Below are positions 23,118 through 31,654 of a stretch of DNA of 31,764 nt, piece by piece. Within the stretch, counting starts at the first letter, position 1; each line of letters opens with the position of its first letter. The stretch comes from UBA117 sp049975245. Its GTDB lineage: Archaea; Methanobacteriota; Methanobacteria; Methanobacteriales; Methanobacteriaceae. The position numbers and the translations under genes were made by a program. The notes below the pieces were generated by a model. That model was given only the letters and a program-made list of their open reading frames with translations. It was not told where the DNA came from and did no database searches. The DNA is taken from the NCBI GenBank assembly GCA_049975245.1, contig JBNGDB010000023.1, forward strand, positions 1 to 31,764. Direction: 5' to 3'.

Positions 23118-25790
23118 ATGAGCAAAGATAATATTCCAAAGGACTATGATCACAAAAAAGAAGCATCATGGCAAAAAGTATGGCAAAAAAACTATATTCA
23201 CAAATTCATAGGTGATGGAACCCGCCCTAATTACATTATTGACACACCACCTCCATATCCAACCGGATCAATACACATGGGGCATGTATTAAACTGGCTT
23301 TACATGGATATAATTGCCAGATTTAACAGGATGAAAGGGTACGATGTAATGTTCCCTCAAGGTTGGGACTGTCACGGTCTTCCAACAGAGGTTAAAGTGG
23401 AAGAAACACATAATATCAAAAAAAGTGATGTCCCCCGGGAAGAATTTCGGCAGATGTGCATAGATCTTACCAGTGATAATATTAAAATGATGAAAACACA
23501 AATGAAACAGCTGGGTTTCTCCCAAGATTGGTCCCTGGAATATGTGACCATGACTGAAGAGTATATGAAAAAAACTCAACAGTCATTCTTTAATTTGTAT
23601 AATAACGGGTTGATATATCAAGGCATTCACCCGGTGAATTGGTGTCCTCGCTGTGAAACAGCGATTGCTTTTGCAGAGGTGGAATACTCAGAAAATGATG
23701 CCTACCTAAATTATCTGGAATTCCCCTCGGAAGATGGTGAAAAAGGAGTAATGATTGCCACCACCCGACCAGAACTCTTATCTGCATGTGTGGCTATAGT
23801 GGTTCATCCTGAAGACGATAGATACCAAGATATGGCTGGTAAAAAGGTGGAAGTCCCCATTTTTGGCCATAAAGTGGAGATAATTACTGATAGGGAAGTT
23901 GACCCGGAATTTGGTACTGGAGCAGTTATGATTTGTACTTTCGGGGATAAAACTGATGTATCATGGGTTAATCGTTATGATCTTAATATTATCGAAGCTA
24001 TTGATGAGAAAGGTATGATGACTGAGGCCGCAGGAAGATATGAAGGTCTTCCATTATCGGTTTGTAAAGTAAGAACCATAGAAGATCTGGAAAATGAAGG
24101 AATTCTGGTAAAAAAAGAAAAGGTAGATCAAAATGTGGGCCAGTGCTGGAGATGTAAAACCCCTATAGAGATACTGGTTAAAAAGCAGTGGTTTGTAGCA
24201 GTTAAAGAATTAATTGACGATGTTGTTATTTCGGCAGAATCCATGCAGTGGGTTCCCGAACACATGAAAACGCGCCTGTTAAACTGGACTGGTTCCATGG
24301 ATTGGGATTGGTGTATATCCCGCCAGAGAATATTTGCCACACCCATACCGGTATGGTACTGTAATGAGTGCGGTAAAGTACATGTCGCAACTCCAGAAGA
24401 GCTTCCAGTAGATCCAACCCGTGATAAATTTAGGGGTAAATGTGAATGTGGAAGTGAAGAATTCACTGGGGAAGTAGATGTTCTAGATACTTGGATGGAC
24501 AGTTCAATTAGTCCACTAGTTATAGCTGGATGGCCCGAGGAAGAATACAATAAACTTTATCCCTCCAATATAAGACAACAAGGACATGATATAATTCGAA
24601 CTTGGGCTTTTTACACAATTTTAAGATGTAAAGCACTTACCGGTATGTCCCCTTTTAAAGAAGTAGTAGTTAATGGTATGGTTTTTGGTGATGATGGTCA
24701 TAAAATGAGTAAATCCCGTGGGAATGTGATTAGTCCCGAAGAAGTTATTGAAAAATATGGTGCTGACGCTCTGCGACTATGGGCCTCTAATAGTGTTCCA
24801 GGTTCTGACGTTCCTTTTGAATGGAAAGATGTTAAATATGGTTATAAATTCCTTAGAAAATATTGGAATGCATTTAGGTTTATTAACATTCATATATCAG
24901 AATTTGAAGTTGAAAATCCCACTGAGATTATCAAAAACTTAAATCCATTAGATAAATGGATAATATCTAAATTAAACCGCGTTAATGAACTGGTTACTAA
25001 TTCTTTAGAGTCCTATCAATTTGCTGATGCCATTTCCCTAATCCAAAAATTTGTCTGGCATGATTTCTGCGACGAATACATTGAAGCAGTTAAATATAGA
25101 TTGTACAATGATTCTGCTAAAATGTCAGATTCTAAAAAAGCCGCCCAATATACTTTAAAAACAGTTATATTAAAAACTTTAAAGTTATTAGCACCTATAA
25201 CTCCCCACTTTGTTGATGAAGTATATCAACATCTTAATTCTGAAGATGATATTAGTATTCATTCAACTTCATGGCCCATATTTAATCCCCAGTTGATAGA
25301 TGAAAAAAGTGAAGAAATTGGTAGTGTTGGTGTTAAAATTATTGGGGAGATCAGGAGATTTAAATCAGCTAATAAATTGCCTCTAAACTCAAATATAAAG
25401 TCAGTGAATATATACACCACTGATCCAAAATTATATGATAAAATTGAAGTTTTAAGTGAAGATATTAAGGGAACTATGCGTATTTCCCAGTTATATGTTG
25501 AAAAAGGCAAACCAGATGTAAAAGAAATTGTGGTGGAAATAATTCCCCAAATGTCCATTATTGGCCCTGAATTCAAGAAAGCAGCCCCTAAAATAGTAGA
25601 ATATATACAATCTAATGATCCTCAACAAATTGCAAAAGAAATGGAAGAAAATGGATTTATAACCATTGCAAATTGTAAAATAAACCCTGAACATATATCC
25701 ACTAAGAGTGAAGTAGTGGGAAAAACTGGAGAAAAAGTTGAACTAAAACAAATTGAAGATCTTAAAGTGGTTTTGGAGATAGTGGTTTAA
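23118..25790 (+). CDS. valS: Valyl-tRNA synthetase
   Basis: An 890-residue class Ia enzyme charging tRNA-Val. The HIGH-type motif is HMGH (53-56) in PPYPTGSIHMGH, and KMSKS is at 529-533. Between them lies the CP1 editing domain (ATTRPELL). Zn-binding Cys clusters are seen at NWCPRCETA, GQCWRCKTP and YCNECGK...CECG, fitting the archaeal form. The anticodon-binding domain (WHDFCDEYIEAVK) follows. The family's usual C-terminal coiled-coil arm of bacterial ValS is not evident. GGAGA precedes the ATG by 6 nt. Its stop codon overlaps the start of aroA by one base. Confidence 0.97.
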   Translation: MSKDNIPKDYDHKKEASWQKVWQKNYIHKFIGDGTRPNYIIDTPPPYPTGSIHMGHVLNWLYMDIIARFNRMKGYDVMFPQGWDCHGLPTEVKVEETHNIKKSDVPREEFRQMCIDLTSDNIKMMKTQMKQLGFSQDWSLEYVTMTEEYMKKTQQSFFNLYNNGLIYQGIHPVNWCPRCETAIAFAEVEYSENDAYLNYLEFPSEDGEKGVMIATTRPELLSACVAIVVHPEDDRYQDMAGKKVEVPIFGHKVEIITDREVDPEFGTGAVMICTFGDKTDVSWVNRYDLNIIEAIDEKGMMTEAAGRYEGLPLSVCKVRTIEDLENEGILVKKEKVDQNVGQCWRCKTPIEILVKKQWFVAVKELIDDVVISAESMQWVPEHMKTRLLNWTGSMDWDWCISRQRIFATPIPVWYCNECGKVHVATPEELPVDPTRDKFRGKCECGSEEFTGEVDVLDTWMDSSISPLVIAGWPEEEYNKLYPSNIRQQGHDIIRTWAFYTILRCKALTGMSPFKEVVVNGMVFGDDGHKMSKSRGNVISPEEVIEKYGADALRLWASNSVPGSDVPFEWKDVKYGYKFLRKYWNAFRFINIHISEFEVENPTEIIKNLNPLDKWIISKLNRVNELVTNSLESYQFADAISLIQKFVWHDFCDEYIEAVKYRLYNDSAKMSDSKKAAQYTLKTVILKTLKLLAPITPHFVDEVYQHLNSEDDISIHSTSWPIFNPQLIDEKSEEIGSVGVKIIGEIRRFKSANKLPLNSNIKSVNIYTTDPKLYDKIEVLSEDIKGTMRISQLYVEKGKPDVKEIVVEIIPQMSIIGPEFKKAAPKIVEYIQSNDPQQIAKEMEENGFITIANCKINPEHISTKSEVVGKTGEKVELKQIEDLKVVLEIVV

Positions 25791-27061
25791 TGGAATTAAC
25801 TGTAAAAAAAACTGATTCTATTCATGGAATTGTTAAAGCTCCCCCTTCAAAGAGTTATACCCATAGATCAGTTATTATTGGTAGTTTAGCTGATGGTGAG
25901 TCCACATTAAAATACCCTTTATATTCTGAGGATACTGCGGCATCTATAGATGCATGTAAATCTTTTGGCGCGGAAATTGAGTTATTTGATGATCATTGTA
26001 AAATTAAGGGTACTTCTGGCCATTTAAAAACTCCGGAAAATGTAGTAGATGTTAAAAATTCAGGTACCACCTTAAGAATAATGACTAGTGTAGCTGCTCT
26101 TGCACCAGGAATTACGGTTATAACTGGTGATGATTCTCTGCGTAACAGACCAATGCAAGATCTTTTAGATTCACTAAAAAAACTCCAAGTATCTGTTTTC
26201 TCAACTAGAAATAATGGAATGCCACCTATTATAATAAATAACGGATTTAAAGGCGGTGAAACAGAGATTAACGGTGATGTAAGTTCTCAGTTCATATCAT
26301 CACTATTAATTGCTGCACCTTATGCTGATGAGCCTGTTGATATCCATGTCAAGAATAATTTCATATCTAGACCCTACGTAGATATGACAAAGGATGTTAT
26401 GAATAAATTTAATGTTAAAGTTGATTTTGATTCAGATAATAATAGATTCCATGTTGATAATCAGATTTACAAGAGTAGGGATTATACGGTTGAAGGTGAT
26501 TTTTCATCAGCTTCCTATATTGTGGCAGCAGCAGCTTCTCTAGATTCTGAGGTTACAATAGAAAATCTTTCACTAAAATCTAAACAGGGTGACAAATTAA
26601 TACTAGAAATTGTCCAAGAAATGGGGGCAGATGTAAAATCTAAAAATAATAAAATCGTTATAACTGGAAATGGTGAATTAAAAGGGATAAACGTTGATCT
26701 GAAAAATGCGCCAGATCTTTTGCCTACAGTTGCAGCTCTAGGGGCTGTTGCTCAAGGTAAAACAGAAATATTTGGGGTGGAGCATGCCCGTTATAAAGAA
26801 ACTGACCGAATCAATACCAGCGCCACAGAACTATCTAAATTAGGTGTATTAGTAGAAGAAAAAAAAGATGGTTTAATTATTAAGGGTGGTGCAAGCGGTG
26901 GTATTGTAGACTCCCATATGGATCATCGACTGGTAATGGCCCTTTCCATTGTAGGGCTTAAATTTGGCGGTGTAAAGATAAAAAACGCTTCAGTCCACCA
27001 AGTATCATTTCCGAAATTCCCCGAAGTCATGAAAAAATTAGGATGTAGGATGGAAACATGA
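25790..27061 (+). CDS. aroA: 3-phosphoshikimate 1-carboxyvinyltransferase (EPSP synthase)
   Basis: A 423-residue EPSP synthase of the shikimate pathway, joining shikimate 3-phosphate and PEP. Family strings are KAPPSKSYTHR near the N-terminus (PEP and shikimate contacts), NSGTTLRIM, SLRNRPMQDL, GDVSSQFISSLL, ARYKETDRI and DHRLVMALSI. The length is normal and both halves of the two-domain inverse-beta-prism fold are present. It is translationally coupled at both ends: TAATG with valS, and ATGA with the small GTPase gene. It is therefore part of a valS-aroA-GTPase operon, likely with nth. Confidence 0.97.
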   Translation: MELTVKKTDSIHGIVKAPPSKSYTHRSVIIGSLADGESTLKYPLYSEDTAASIDACKSFGAEIELFDDHCKIKGTSGHLKTPENVVDVKNSGTTLRIMTSVAALAPGITVITGDDSLRNRPMQDLLDSLKKLQVSVFSTRNNGMPPIIINNGFKGGETEINGDVSSQFISSLLIAAPYADEPVDIHVKNNFISRPYVDMTKDVMNKFNVKVDFDSDNNRFHVDNQIYKSRDYTVEGDFSSASYIVAAAASLDSEVTIENLSLKSKQGDKLILEIVQEMGADVKSKNNKIVITGNGELKGINVDLKNAPDLLPTVAALGAVAQGKTEIFGVEHARYKETDRINTSATELSKLGVLVEEKKDGLIIKGGASGGIVDSHMDHRLVMALSIVGLKFGGVKIKNASVHQVSFPKFPEVMKKLGCRMET

Positions 27062-27543
27062 ATAAAAGTATTAAAGAAACTAAAATTGTTATTCTAGGAT
27101 CTTACAACTCTGGAAAAACAACTACAATCGAAAACCTAATAGAAAATAAAAAAGTAACCAAAATAGAACATAAAGGTACAACTGTAGCTTTGGACTATGG
27201 TAATATCATGATTGACGGATGTAAAATTCACCTATTCGCTACTCCCGGTCAAAAAAGATTTAAATTCATGAGACAAATTCTAGCTAGAGGTTTAAAAGGA
27301 GCAATACTTGTAATTGATAGTTCTAAAGGAATCACTGAAACAGATGTCGAGATAATGGGTAAGTTAGATAATAATTATATACCTTATGTTATATTTGCAA
27401 ATAAACAAGATTTAAATCCAGTTGAAATTGAAACTGGGAAAATTAAACCAGATGTTCCAATTATTCCCACTGTTGCAACCAATAGTAAAGGTATCCACCA
27501 AGGTTTTGAGATGCTTTTAGAATTAATAGAAAATCAGAATTAG
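27058..27543 (+). CDS. Small Ras-like GTPase (COG2229 type)
   Basis: A 161-residue single-domain P-loop GTPase. G1 is GSYNSGKTT (14-22). G3 is ATPGQKRF, with Ala in place of the usual Asp of DxxGQ. G4 is NKQD and G5 is approximately VATNSKG. COG2229-type proteins are Arf/Rab-like GTPases of archaea and bacteria, often near Roadblock/LC7 partners, but none lies here. The ATG overlaps the aroA stop (ATGA). An altered G3 may change magnesium handling or hydrolysis rate. The role is unknown; signalling or polarity are possibilities by family analogy. Confidence 0.88.
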   Translation: MNKSIKETKIVILGSYNSGKTTTIENLIENKKVTKIEHKGTTVALDYGNIMIDGCKIHLFATPGQKRFKFMRQILARGLKGAILVIDSSKGITETDVEIMGKLDNNYIPYVIFANKQDLNPVEIETGKIKPDVPIIPTVATNSKGIHQGFEMLLELIENQN

Positions 27544-27641
27544 ACAGCTAATTTATTTGATATAAATAGATTATTTGTGCAAAATAGATTGATATTATCT
27601 TTTTACGATTTTTACTTTTAATTAAGAAAGGGGGAGAGACT

Positions 27642-28292
27642 ATTTCAAAAAATATTGAAAAAATAATTGATCTTCTTCGTGATAAATATGATTTAAGGGT
27701 TTTTGAGAATGGGGATCCTTATCGTGTACTTATTCGCACTATCTTATCCCAAAGAACCCGTGATGAGAATACTGATGCTGCCTCCCTAGAACTATTTTCA
27801 AAATACCATACGGTAGAGGATATAGCTAATGCACCAGTGGAAGACCTTCAAGTTCTTATAAAGAAAGCTGGTTTTTACCGGGTCAAAGCTCAAAGAATTA
27901 AAGATGTTTCCCGAATTTTAATTGAAGAATATGGGAGTAACGTGCCAGATAATATAAATGAACTTTTAAATTTGCCGGGTGTTGGTAGGAAAACAGCAAA
28001 CTGTGTTTTAGTTTATGGATTTAAAAAATCTGCCATACCGGTGGATGTGCATGTTCACCGAATTTCTAATCGTATTGGCCTGGTTGAGACCAAAACTCCG
28101 GAAGAAACTGAAATTGAACTGGAAAAAATTGTACCAGAAGAGTTATGGATTGATCTTAATGACTTGATGGTGCAGTTTGGACAGGATATATGCAAACCTA
28201 TTGGCCCTAAACACAATGAATGTCCTATAAAGAATTATTGCGATTTATATAAAAATTTGGATAAAATGGAACTTGAAGATGATGAAACTTAA
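27642..28292 (+). CDS. nth: Endonuclease III (Nth), non-canonical ATT start and variant Fe-S site
   Basis: A 216-residue bifunctional DNA glycosylase/AP-lyase for oxidised pyrimidines. The helix-hairpin-helix LPGVGRKTANCV carries catalytic Lys117, and Asp135 (VDVHVHR) is the general acid/base. LSQRTRDENT is the archaeal version of the LLSAQATD entry helix. The first usual start codon in frame is GTG 27837, which would delete that helix; the frame is open back to a stop at 27585-27587. GGGGG (27630-27634) lies 7 nt before ATT 27642, so ATT is the likely start. The C-terminal cluster reads Cys184-x6-His191-x2-Cys194-x5-Cys200, where a Cys is expected at 191. It follows the small GTPase gene after 98 nt. 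Confidence 0.85.
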   Translation: MSKNIEKIIDLLRDKYDLRVFENGDPYRVLIRTILSQRTRDENTDAASLELFSKYHTVEDIANAPVEDLQVLIKKAGFYRVKAQRIKDVSRILIEEYGSNVPDNINELLNLPGVGRKTANCVLVYGFKKSAIPVDVHVHRISNRIGLVETKTPEETEIELEKIVPEELWIDLNDLMVQFGQDICKPIGPKHNECPIKNYCDLYKNLDKMELEDDET

Positions 28293-28369
28293 AAAATATT
28301 CATTTTTTCAGGATATAATTGGATTAAAAACTAAGATAGGTGTTATAAAAAAATTTATAAAAAGAAGAA

Positions 28370-28471
28370 GTTCCTGAAGTCTGTGACTTCAGGAACATTA
28401 TCGGGGTCGTTGGGTTGGAGGCGGTAACGACCAGGATAATAATGAAAAGCATTTATTAATGCCTATTATTA
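28370..28471. ncRNA. Candidate structured RNA or 3' element (GC-rich island)
   Basis: A G/C-rich patch in very AT-rich DNA with three successive foldable units. Hairpin 1 is a perfect 12-bp stem (28370-28381 / 28385-28396) with loop TGT. Hairpin 2 is GGTCGTT/AACGACC (28405-28411 / 28426-28432) with a G-rich loop containing GGAGG. Hairpin 3 is GCATT/AATGC (28449-28453 / 28458-28462) within an AATAAT/ATTATT outer pair. TATA-like strings lie at 28343-28350 and 28354-28361, and T-runs follow at 28475 onward. Read on the minus strand, hairpin 1 is followed by T-rich sequence and may terminate the downstream small gene. I cannot tell which strand is used. Confidence 0.45.
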
Positions 28472-28472
28472 A

Positions 28473-28775
28473 TTATTTTTTATCCTTTTTGGAATGATAT
28501 TTTGCGGATAAATCTTGTTCCAACATCCGTAATTTTTCTGCTAAAAAGTCAAGAACCCTTCTTTTTTCTTTAAAAGATACCTTCTTTTTTGAAAGCATGT
28601 TAATTAATTCTGTTATGCTTCTAGCAGATTGAGTGCCTGTTTTTTCGTCCATCAAAATTAAATCCCTTTTTCCTAGCTCTTTAGATGGAACTACTCCTAC
28701 TGCACCTAAAATATTACCTTTTTCGTCCTTCAAATCTATTGAATTGGAAAAATTTTCTGTGTTTTCATCTTTCAT
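28473..28775 (-). CDS. Small soluble protein of unknown function
   Basis: A 100-residue charged protein. The N-terminal half looks like a short beta domain (DEKGNILGAVGVVPSKELGKRDLILMDE). The C-terminal half is helical and basic (KKKVSFKEKRRVLDFLAEKLRMLEQDL), possibly a coiled coil or nucleic-acid contact. The start ATG follows GGAGA by 5-6 nt. I do not recognise a family. It lies between nth (convergent) and the PAS gene (divergent), beside the GC-rich structured element. Confidence 0.65.
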   Translation of the reverse strand: MKDENTENFSNSIDLKDEKGNILGAVGVVPSKELGKRDLILMDEKTGTQSARSITELINMLSKKKVSFKEKRRVLDFLAEKLRMLEQDLSAKYHSKKDKK

Positions 28776-28975
28776 AATACTCTCCTAGTATATCATGAAA
28801 TGTATTTAACAGTCTCTTTCAGCTTATTGCATCTAATTACATCTTTGACCATCTATACTTATAAAGGTTTCGATCATAAAGATTATTAATTAAATGCTAT
28901 CATATTTATTAAAGAAATTTAGTTGAAATTTTTAAAAAGCAGTTTTAATTTATTATTTGTTTGGGGGACCAAATA

Positions 28976-31117
28976 ATGGAAAATAATCTTGAAAAAGATA
29001 AGATGATTAAAAAATCTGCCTTAATATCAAAAGATTTCGTAAAAAAACCTTCTAAAAACTCCAATGAATTAAAAAATCTGTATGATGATCTAGAAATGCG
29101 AAAAAACAATTTCGAAATCCAAAGTCAAGAAATGCGTAAAAAAAGTGATGAAATAAATAAATCGAACGAAAAATATTATAACTTTTATGATTTTGCCCCT
29201 TCCGGCCATTTTACTATAGATGAAGATGGAAAGATAATTGAAGCAAATTTAGCTTTTCATGAGATATTATGTGAGGGAAAAAATAATTTAATTGGCAAAA
29301 AGTTTAATGTCTTCCTGGATAATGCTTTTAAAGAGCTATTTGTTGATCATTTGAAAAAAGTTAAACAAACAGGACAGAATAAAAAATGTGAATTAGAATT
29401 AATTAAAAAAAATAGAAATAAATTAACTGTTAAATTAAAAACTAACCCTATCTGCGATATTAATGGCAAGCTAGTGTTTAGAAATGCTATTCAGGATATT
29501 TCAAAACTTACAAAAGCGAAAGAAGATATAAGATTTTGTGATTATTATAATCGCTGTCTAATAGAAAATAATTTAGATTCTATATTCAATATAGATTTTA
29601 ACGGGGACATTAAAGATGTTAATCATGCCACCGAAATATTTACCGGCTATTCCCGTAAGAAGTTATTAGGAACTAATTTTTCAAAATATTTTACTGATGA
29701 AAAGAAAGCCCTCGACGTTTTTCAATTAACCCTTGAAAAAGAAAAAATTAAAAATTTCTCAATGGAAATTAAAAATCGTAAAGGATATTCCACTCCAGTG
29801 CTTTTTAACGGGTCTATTATTAAAGATAAATTTGATGAGATATCCGGCATTTTAGTCGTTGCCAGAGATATTTCGGAACAAATTAGTTCTAACGAAAAAA
29901 TAAAACAATTAGCCAGTATAGTTGAATCTTCTAACGATGCTATTATCAGTAAATCACTTGATGGAACCATAAATAGTTGGAATAAAGGAGCAGAACGTAT
30001 TTTTGGTTATTCAAAAGATGAGATTTTGGGCAAAGACGTTAATATATTAAAGTCTCCTGATATGCAACAAAAAACAGACAGAATAATTGAAAGGCTAAAA
30101 AAAGGTAAGACAATTGATAATTTTGAAACCATAAGATTCAGAAAAGACGGAACCAAAATATACGTATCAATAACCTGTTCACCTATATTTGATAATTCTG
30201 GAGAAATAATAGGCACCTCCACTATAACTAGAGATATTTCTCCACGGAAAAAGGCTGAAAAAAGACTTAAAGAATATCAAAAAAATCTAGAAAAGATTGT
30301 GAAGAAACGGACAAAAGAAGTAGAGTTTCAAGCACATTTATTAGAACAAGTAAGTGATGCTATTATTGTGTACGATGACAAAAATAGGATAAAATACTGG
30401 AATAAAGGTGCTGAAGTTTTATATAATATTAAATCTGAAAATGCTATTGGTAAAAACCGTGATTATATTTACAGCAATGAATGGTTCAGTTTGGAAGATG
30501 AAAAATCAGCTCATCTTCATCTTAAAAAAAGAGGTTACTGGCAGGGTGAAAATATACATATTAAATCTGATGGTGACCAAATTTATGTAGAATCTGCAAT
30601 TAATAAGATAAAAATGGATAAAGGTAAAAAATATGGATATGTAGCCGTTATCAGAGATGTTACTGTAAGGAAAGAAATAGAAGATGAATTAAAGAAAAGT
30701 GAAGAAAAATACCGGTTAATAGTAGAGAAAAATCGTTCGGGAGTATTTTTAATCGATTCATTTCATAATCTTAGCTATGTTAACCCTAGAATGGCTGAAA
30801 TGTTAGATTACTCCGTTAAAGAATTGATAGGGAGAAAAATTTTTGATTTTGTTGATGCGGAAGGACAAGATAAATTATTAAAACATTTTAACAAACATGA
30901 AGAAGGTTTAGGTCAGATATATGAGGTTAAATTCTTAAATAAAAGAAATGAAGAATTATGGGTCCTTATATCTACAAATCCATTATTCGACATTAAAGGA
31001 GATTATTTAGGATCTGTTTCTGTTATGATTGATATACATGCTCGTAAAGGTGTAGAAAAAGTAATGATCGAAGAAATGAAAGAAAAGGATCAGGATTTAG
31101 TTATTTATAATGAGTAA
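28976..31117 (+). CDS. Multi-PAS sensor protein without output domain
   Basis: A 713-residue soluble protein with no membrane helix. An N-terminal charged helical stretch (about 28-65) precedes five PAS domains at about 67-180, 190-302, 308-422, 453-566 and 576-689. Signature strings are NFYDFAPSGHFTIDEDG, SIFNIDFNGDIKDVNHA, DAIISKSLDGTINSWNKGAE, DAIIVYDDKNRIKYWNKGAE and VFLIDSFHNLSYVNPRMAE. There is no HisKA, HATPase, GGDEF or other output module; the protein ends soon after PAS5. Start ATG 28976 is chosen since GGGGG (28963-28967) lies 8 nt upstream; TTG 28961 overlaps that Shine-Dalgarno. It could be a truncated histidine kinase or a PAS adapter that works with a kinase elsewhere. Confidence 0.86.
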   Translation: MENNLEKDKMIKKSALISKDFVKKPSKNSNELKNLYDDLEMRKNNFEIQSQEMRKKSDEINKSNEKYYNFYDFAPSGHFTIDEDGKIIEANLAFHEILCEGKNNLIGKKFNVFLDNAFKELFVDHLKKVKQTGQNKKCELELIKKNRNKLTVKLKTNPICDINGKLVFRNAIQDISKLTKAKEDIRFCDYYNRCLIENNLDSIFNIDFNGDIKDVNHATEIFTGYSRKKLLGTNFSKYFTDEKKALDVFQLTLEKEKIKNFSMEIKNRKGYSTPVLFNGSIIKDKFDEISGILVVARDISEQISSNEKIKQLASIVESSNDAIISKSLDGTINSWNKGAERIFGYSKDEILGKDVNILKSPDMQQKTDRIIERLKKGKTIDNFETIRFRKDGTKIYVSITCSPIFDNSGEIIGTSTITRDISPRKKAEKRLKEYQKNLEKIVKKRTKEVEFQAHLLEQVSDAIIVYDDKNRIKYWNKGAEVLYNIKSENAIGKNRDYIYSNEWFSLEDEKSAHLHLKKRGYWQGENIHIKSDGDQIYVESAINKIKMDKGKKYGYVAVIRDVTVRKEIEDELKKSEEKYRLIVEKNRSGVFLIDSFHNLSYVNPRMAEMLDYSVKELIGRKIFDFVDAEGQDKLLKHFNKHEEGLGQIYEVKFLNKRNEELWVLISTNPLFDIKGDYLGSVSVMIDIHARKGVEKVMIEEMKEKDQDLVIYNE

Positions 31118-31317
31118 TATGATCGAAGCAGTTAAACCCTTAATAAATCAAAAATCACCTGATGATTTTAAAGGTAAATTCACTTAAAATTATAATTTAA
31201 TAATTAATCTAAAACAGCCAATTATATTGTTTAAAATAATATAATAGTCTTATAAACTCTACTTTTTGCAAAAATTGAATTTCTTAATAGTTAAAAAATT
31301 TAAAAATTTAATTAATA

Positions 31318-31335
31318 GTGGAGGTTATTCTCCAC
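31318..31335 (-). terminator. Stem-loop overlapping the DUF2769 gene stop
   Basis: GTGGAG (31318-31323) pairs with CTCCAC (31330-31335) around a 6-nt loop. On the minus strand the stem includes the last codons and the stop of the gene and is followed by a T-rich tract (TATTAATTAAATTTTTAAATTTTTT). A likely terminator or 3'-end stabiliser. Confidence 0.5.
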
Positions 31336-31654
31336 CAGTTATAACATCCAATTCATGTAATTTTTTTCTTTGTCCCAATTCACTTCCCTTTAGACAATAA
31401 GTGTTAAACACTTTTCCAACACCCATTCCTTGGGCTAAAGGACATTCAGTACAAATGCATCCAAGATCGTCGTTTATACACTCTTCACTTTTTCCCAAGA
31501 CACAAAAAAGTCCTTCTGCAGCGTTTTTTGCACATTCATTGTAGGTTGGACACTTACCACAAATGCATTGCTGTTTTAATGATTTTATTGCCTTTTCACG
31601 ATCCTTATCTGACATTTCCTGAACTTTTAGCACTTCAGCTTCAAATCTATCCAT
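31325..31654 (-). CDS. Cysteine-rich DUF2769 family protein
   Basis: A 109-residue protein with ten cysteines, Cys30, 32, 35, 41, 51, 59, 66, 68, 71 and 87, in the spacing of DUF2769 (CICGKCPTYNEC, LFCVLGKS, CICTECPL, YCLKG). These are likely Zn or Fe-S ligands; methanogens carry several such proteins. I set the start at ATG 31654, beginning MDRFEAEVLK, because GGGGG (31662-31666) lies 7 nt upstream. A longer version from 31693 would run through that Shine-Dalgarno. Function unknown. 31694-31764 shows no gene. Confidence 0.87.
   Translation of the reverse strand: MDRFEAEVLKVQEMSDKDREKAIKSLKQQCICGKCPTYNECAKNAAEGLFCVLGKSEECINDDLGCICTECPLAQGMGVGKVFNTYCLKGSELGQRKKLHELDVITGGE

Noticed and set aside
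28443..28460. Five-codon ORF starting after AGGATAATA in the structured element
   Set aside because: Too short, and its bases form hairpin 3; the SD-like string is more likely part of RNA structure.
31119..31187. 22-codon micro-ORF just after the PAS gene
   Set aside because: No Shine-Dalgarno and no similarity to a kinase tail; probably chance.
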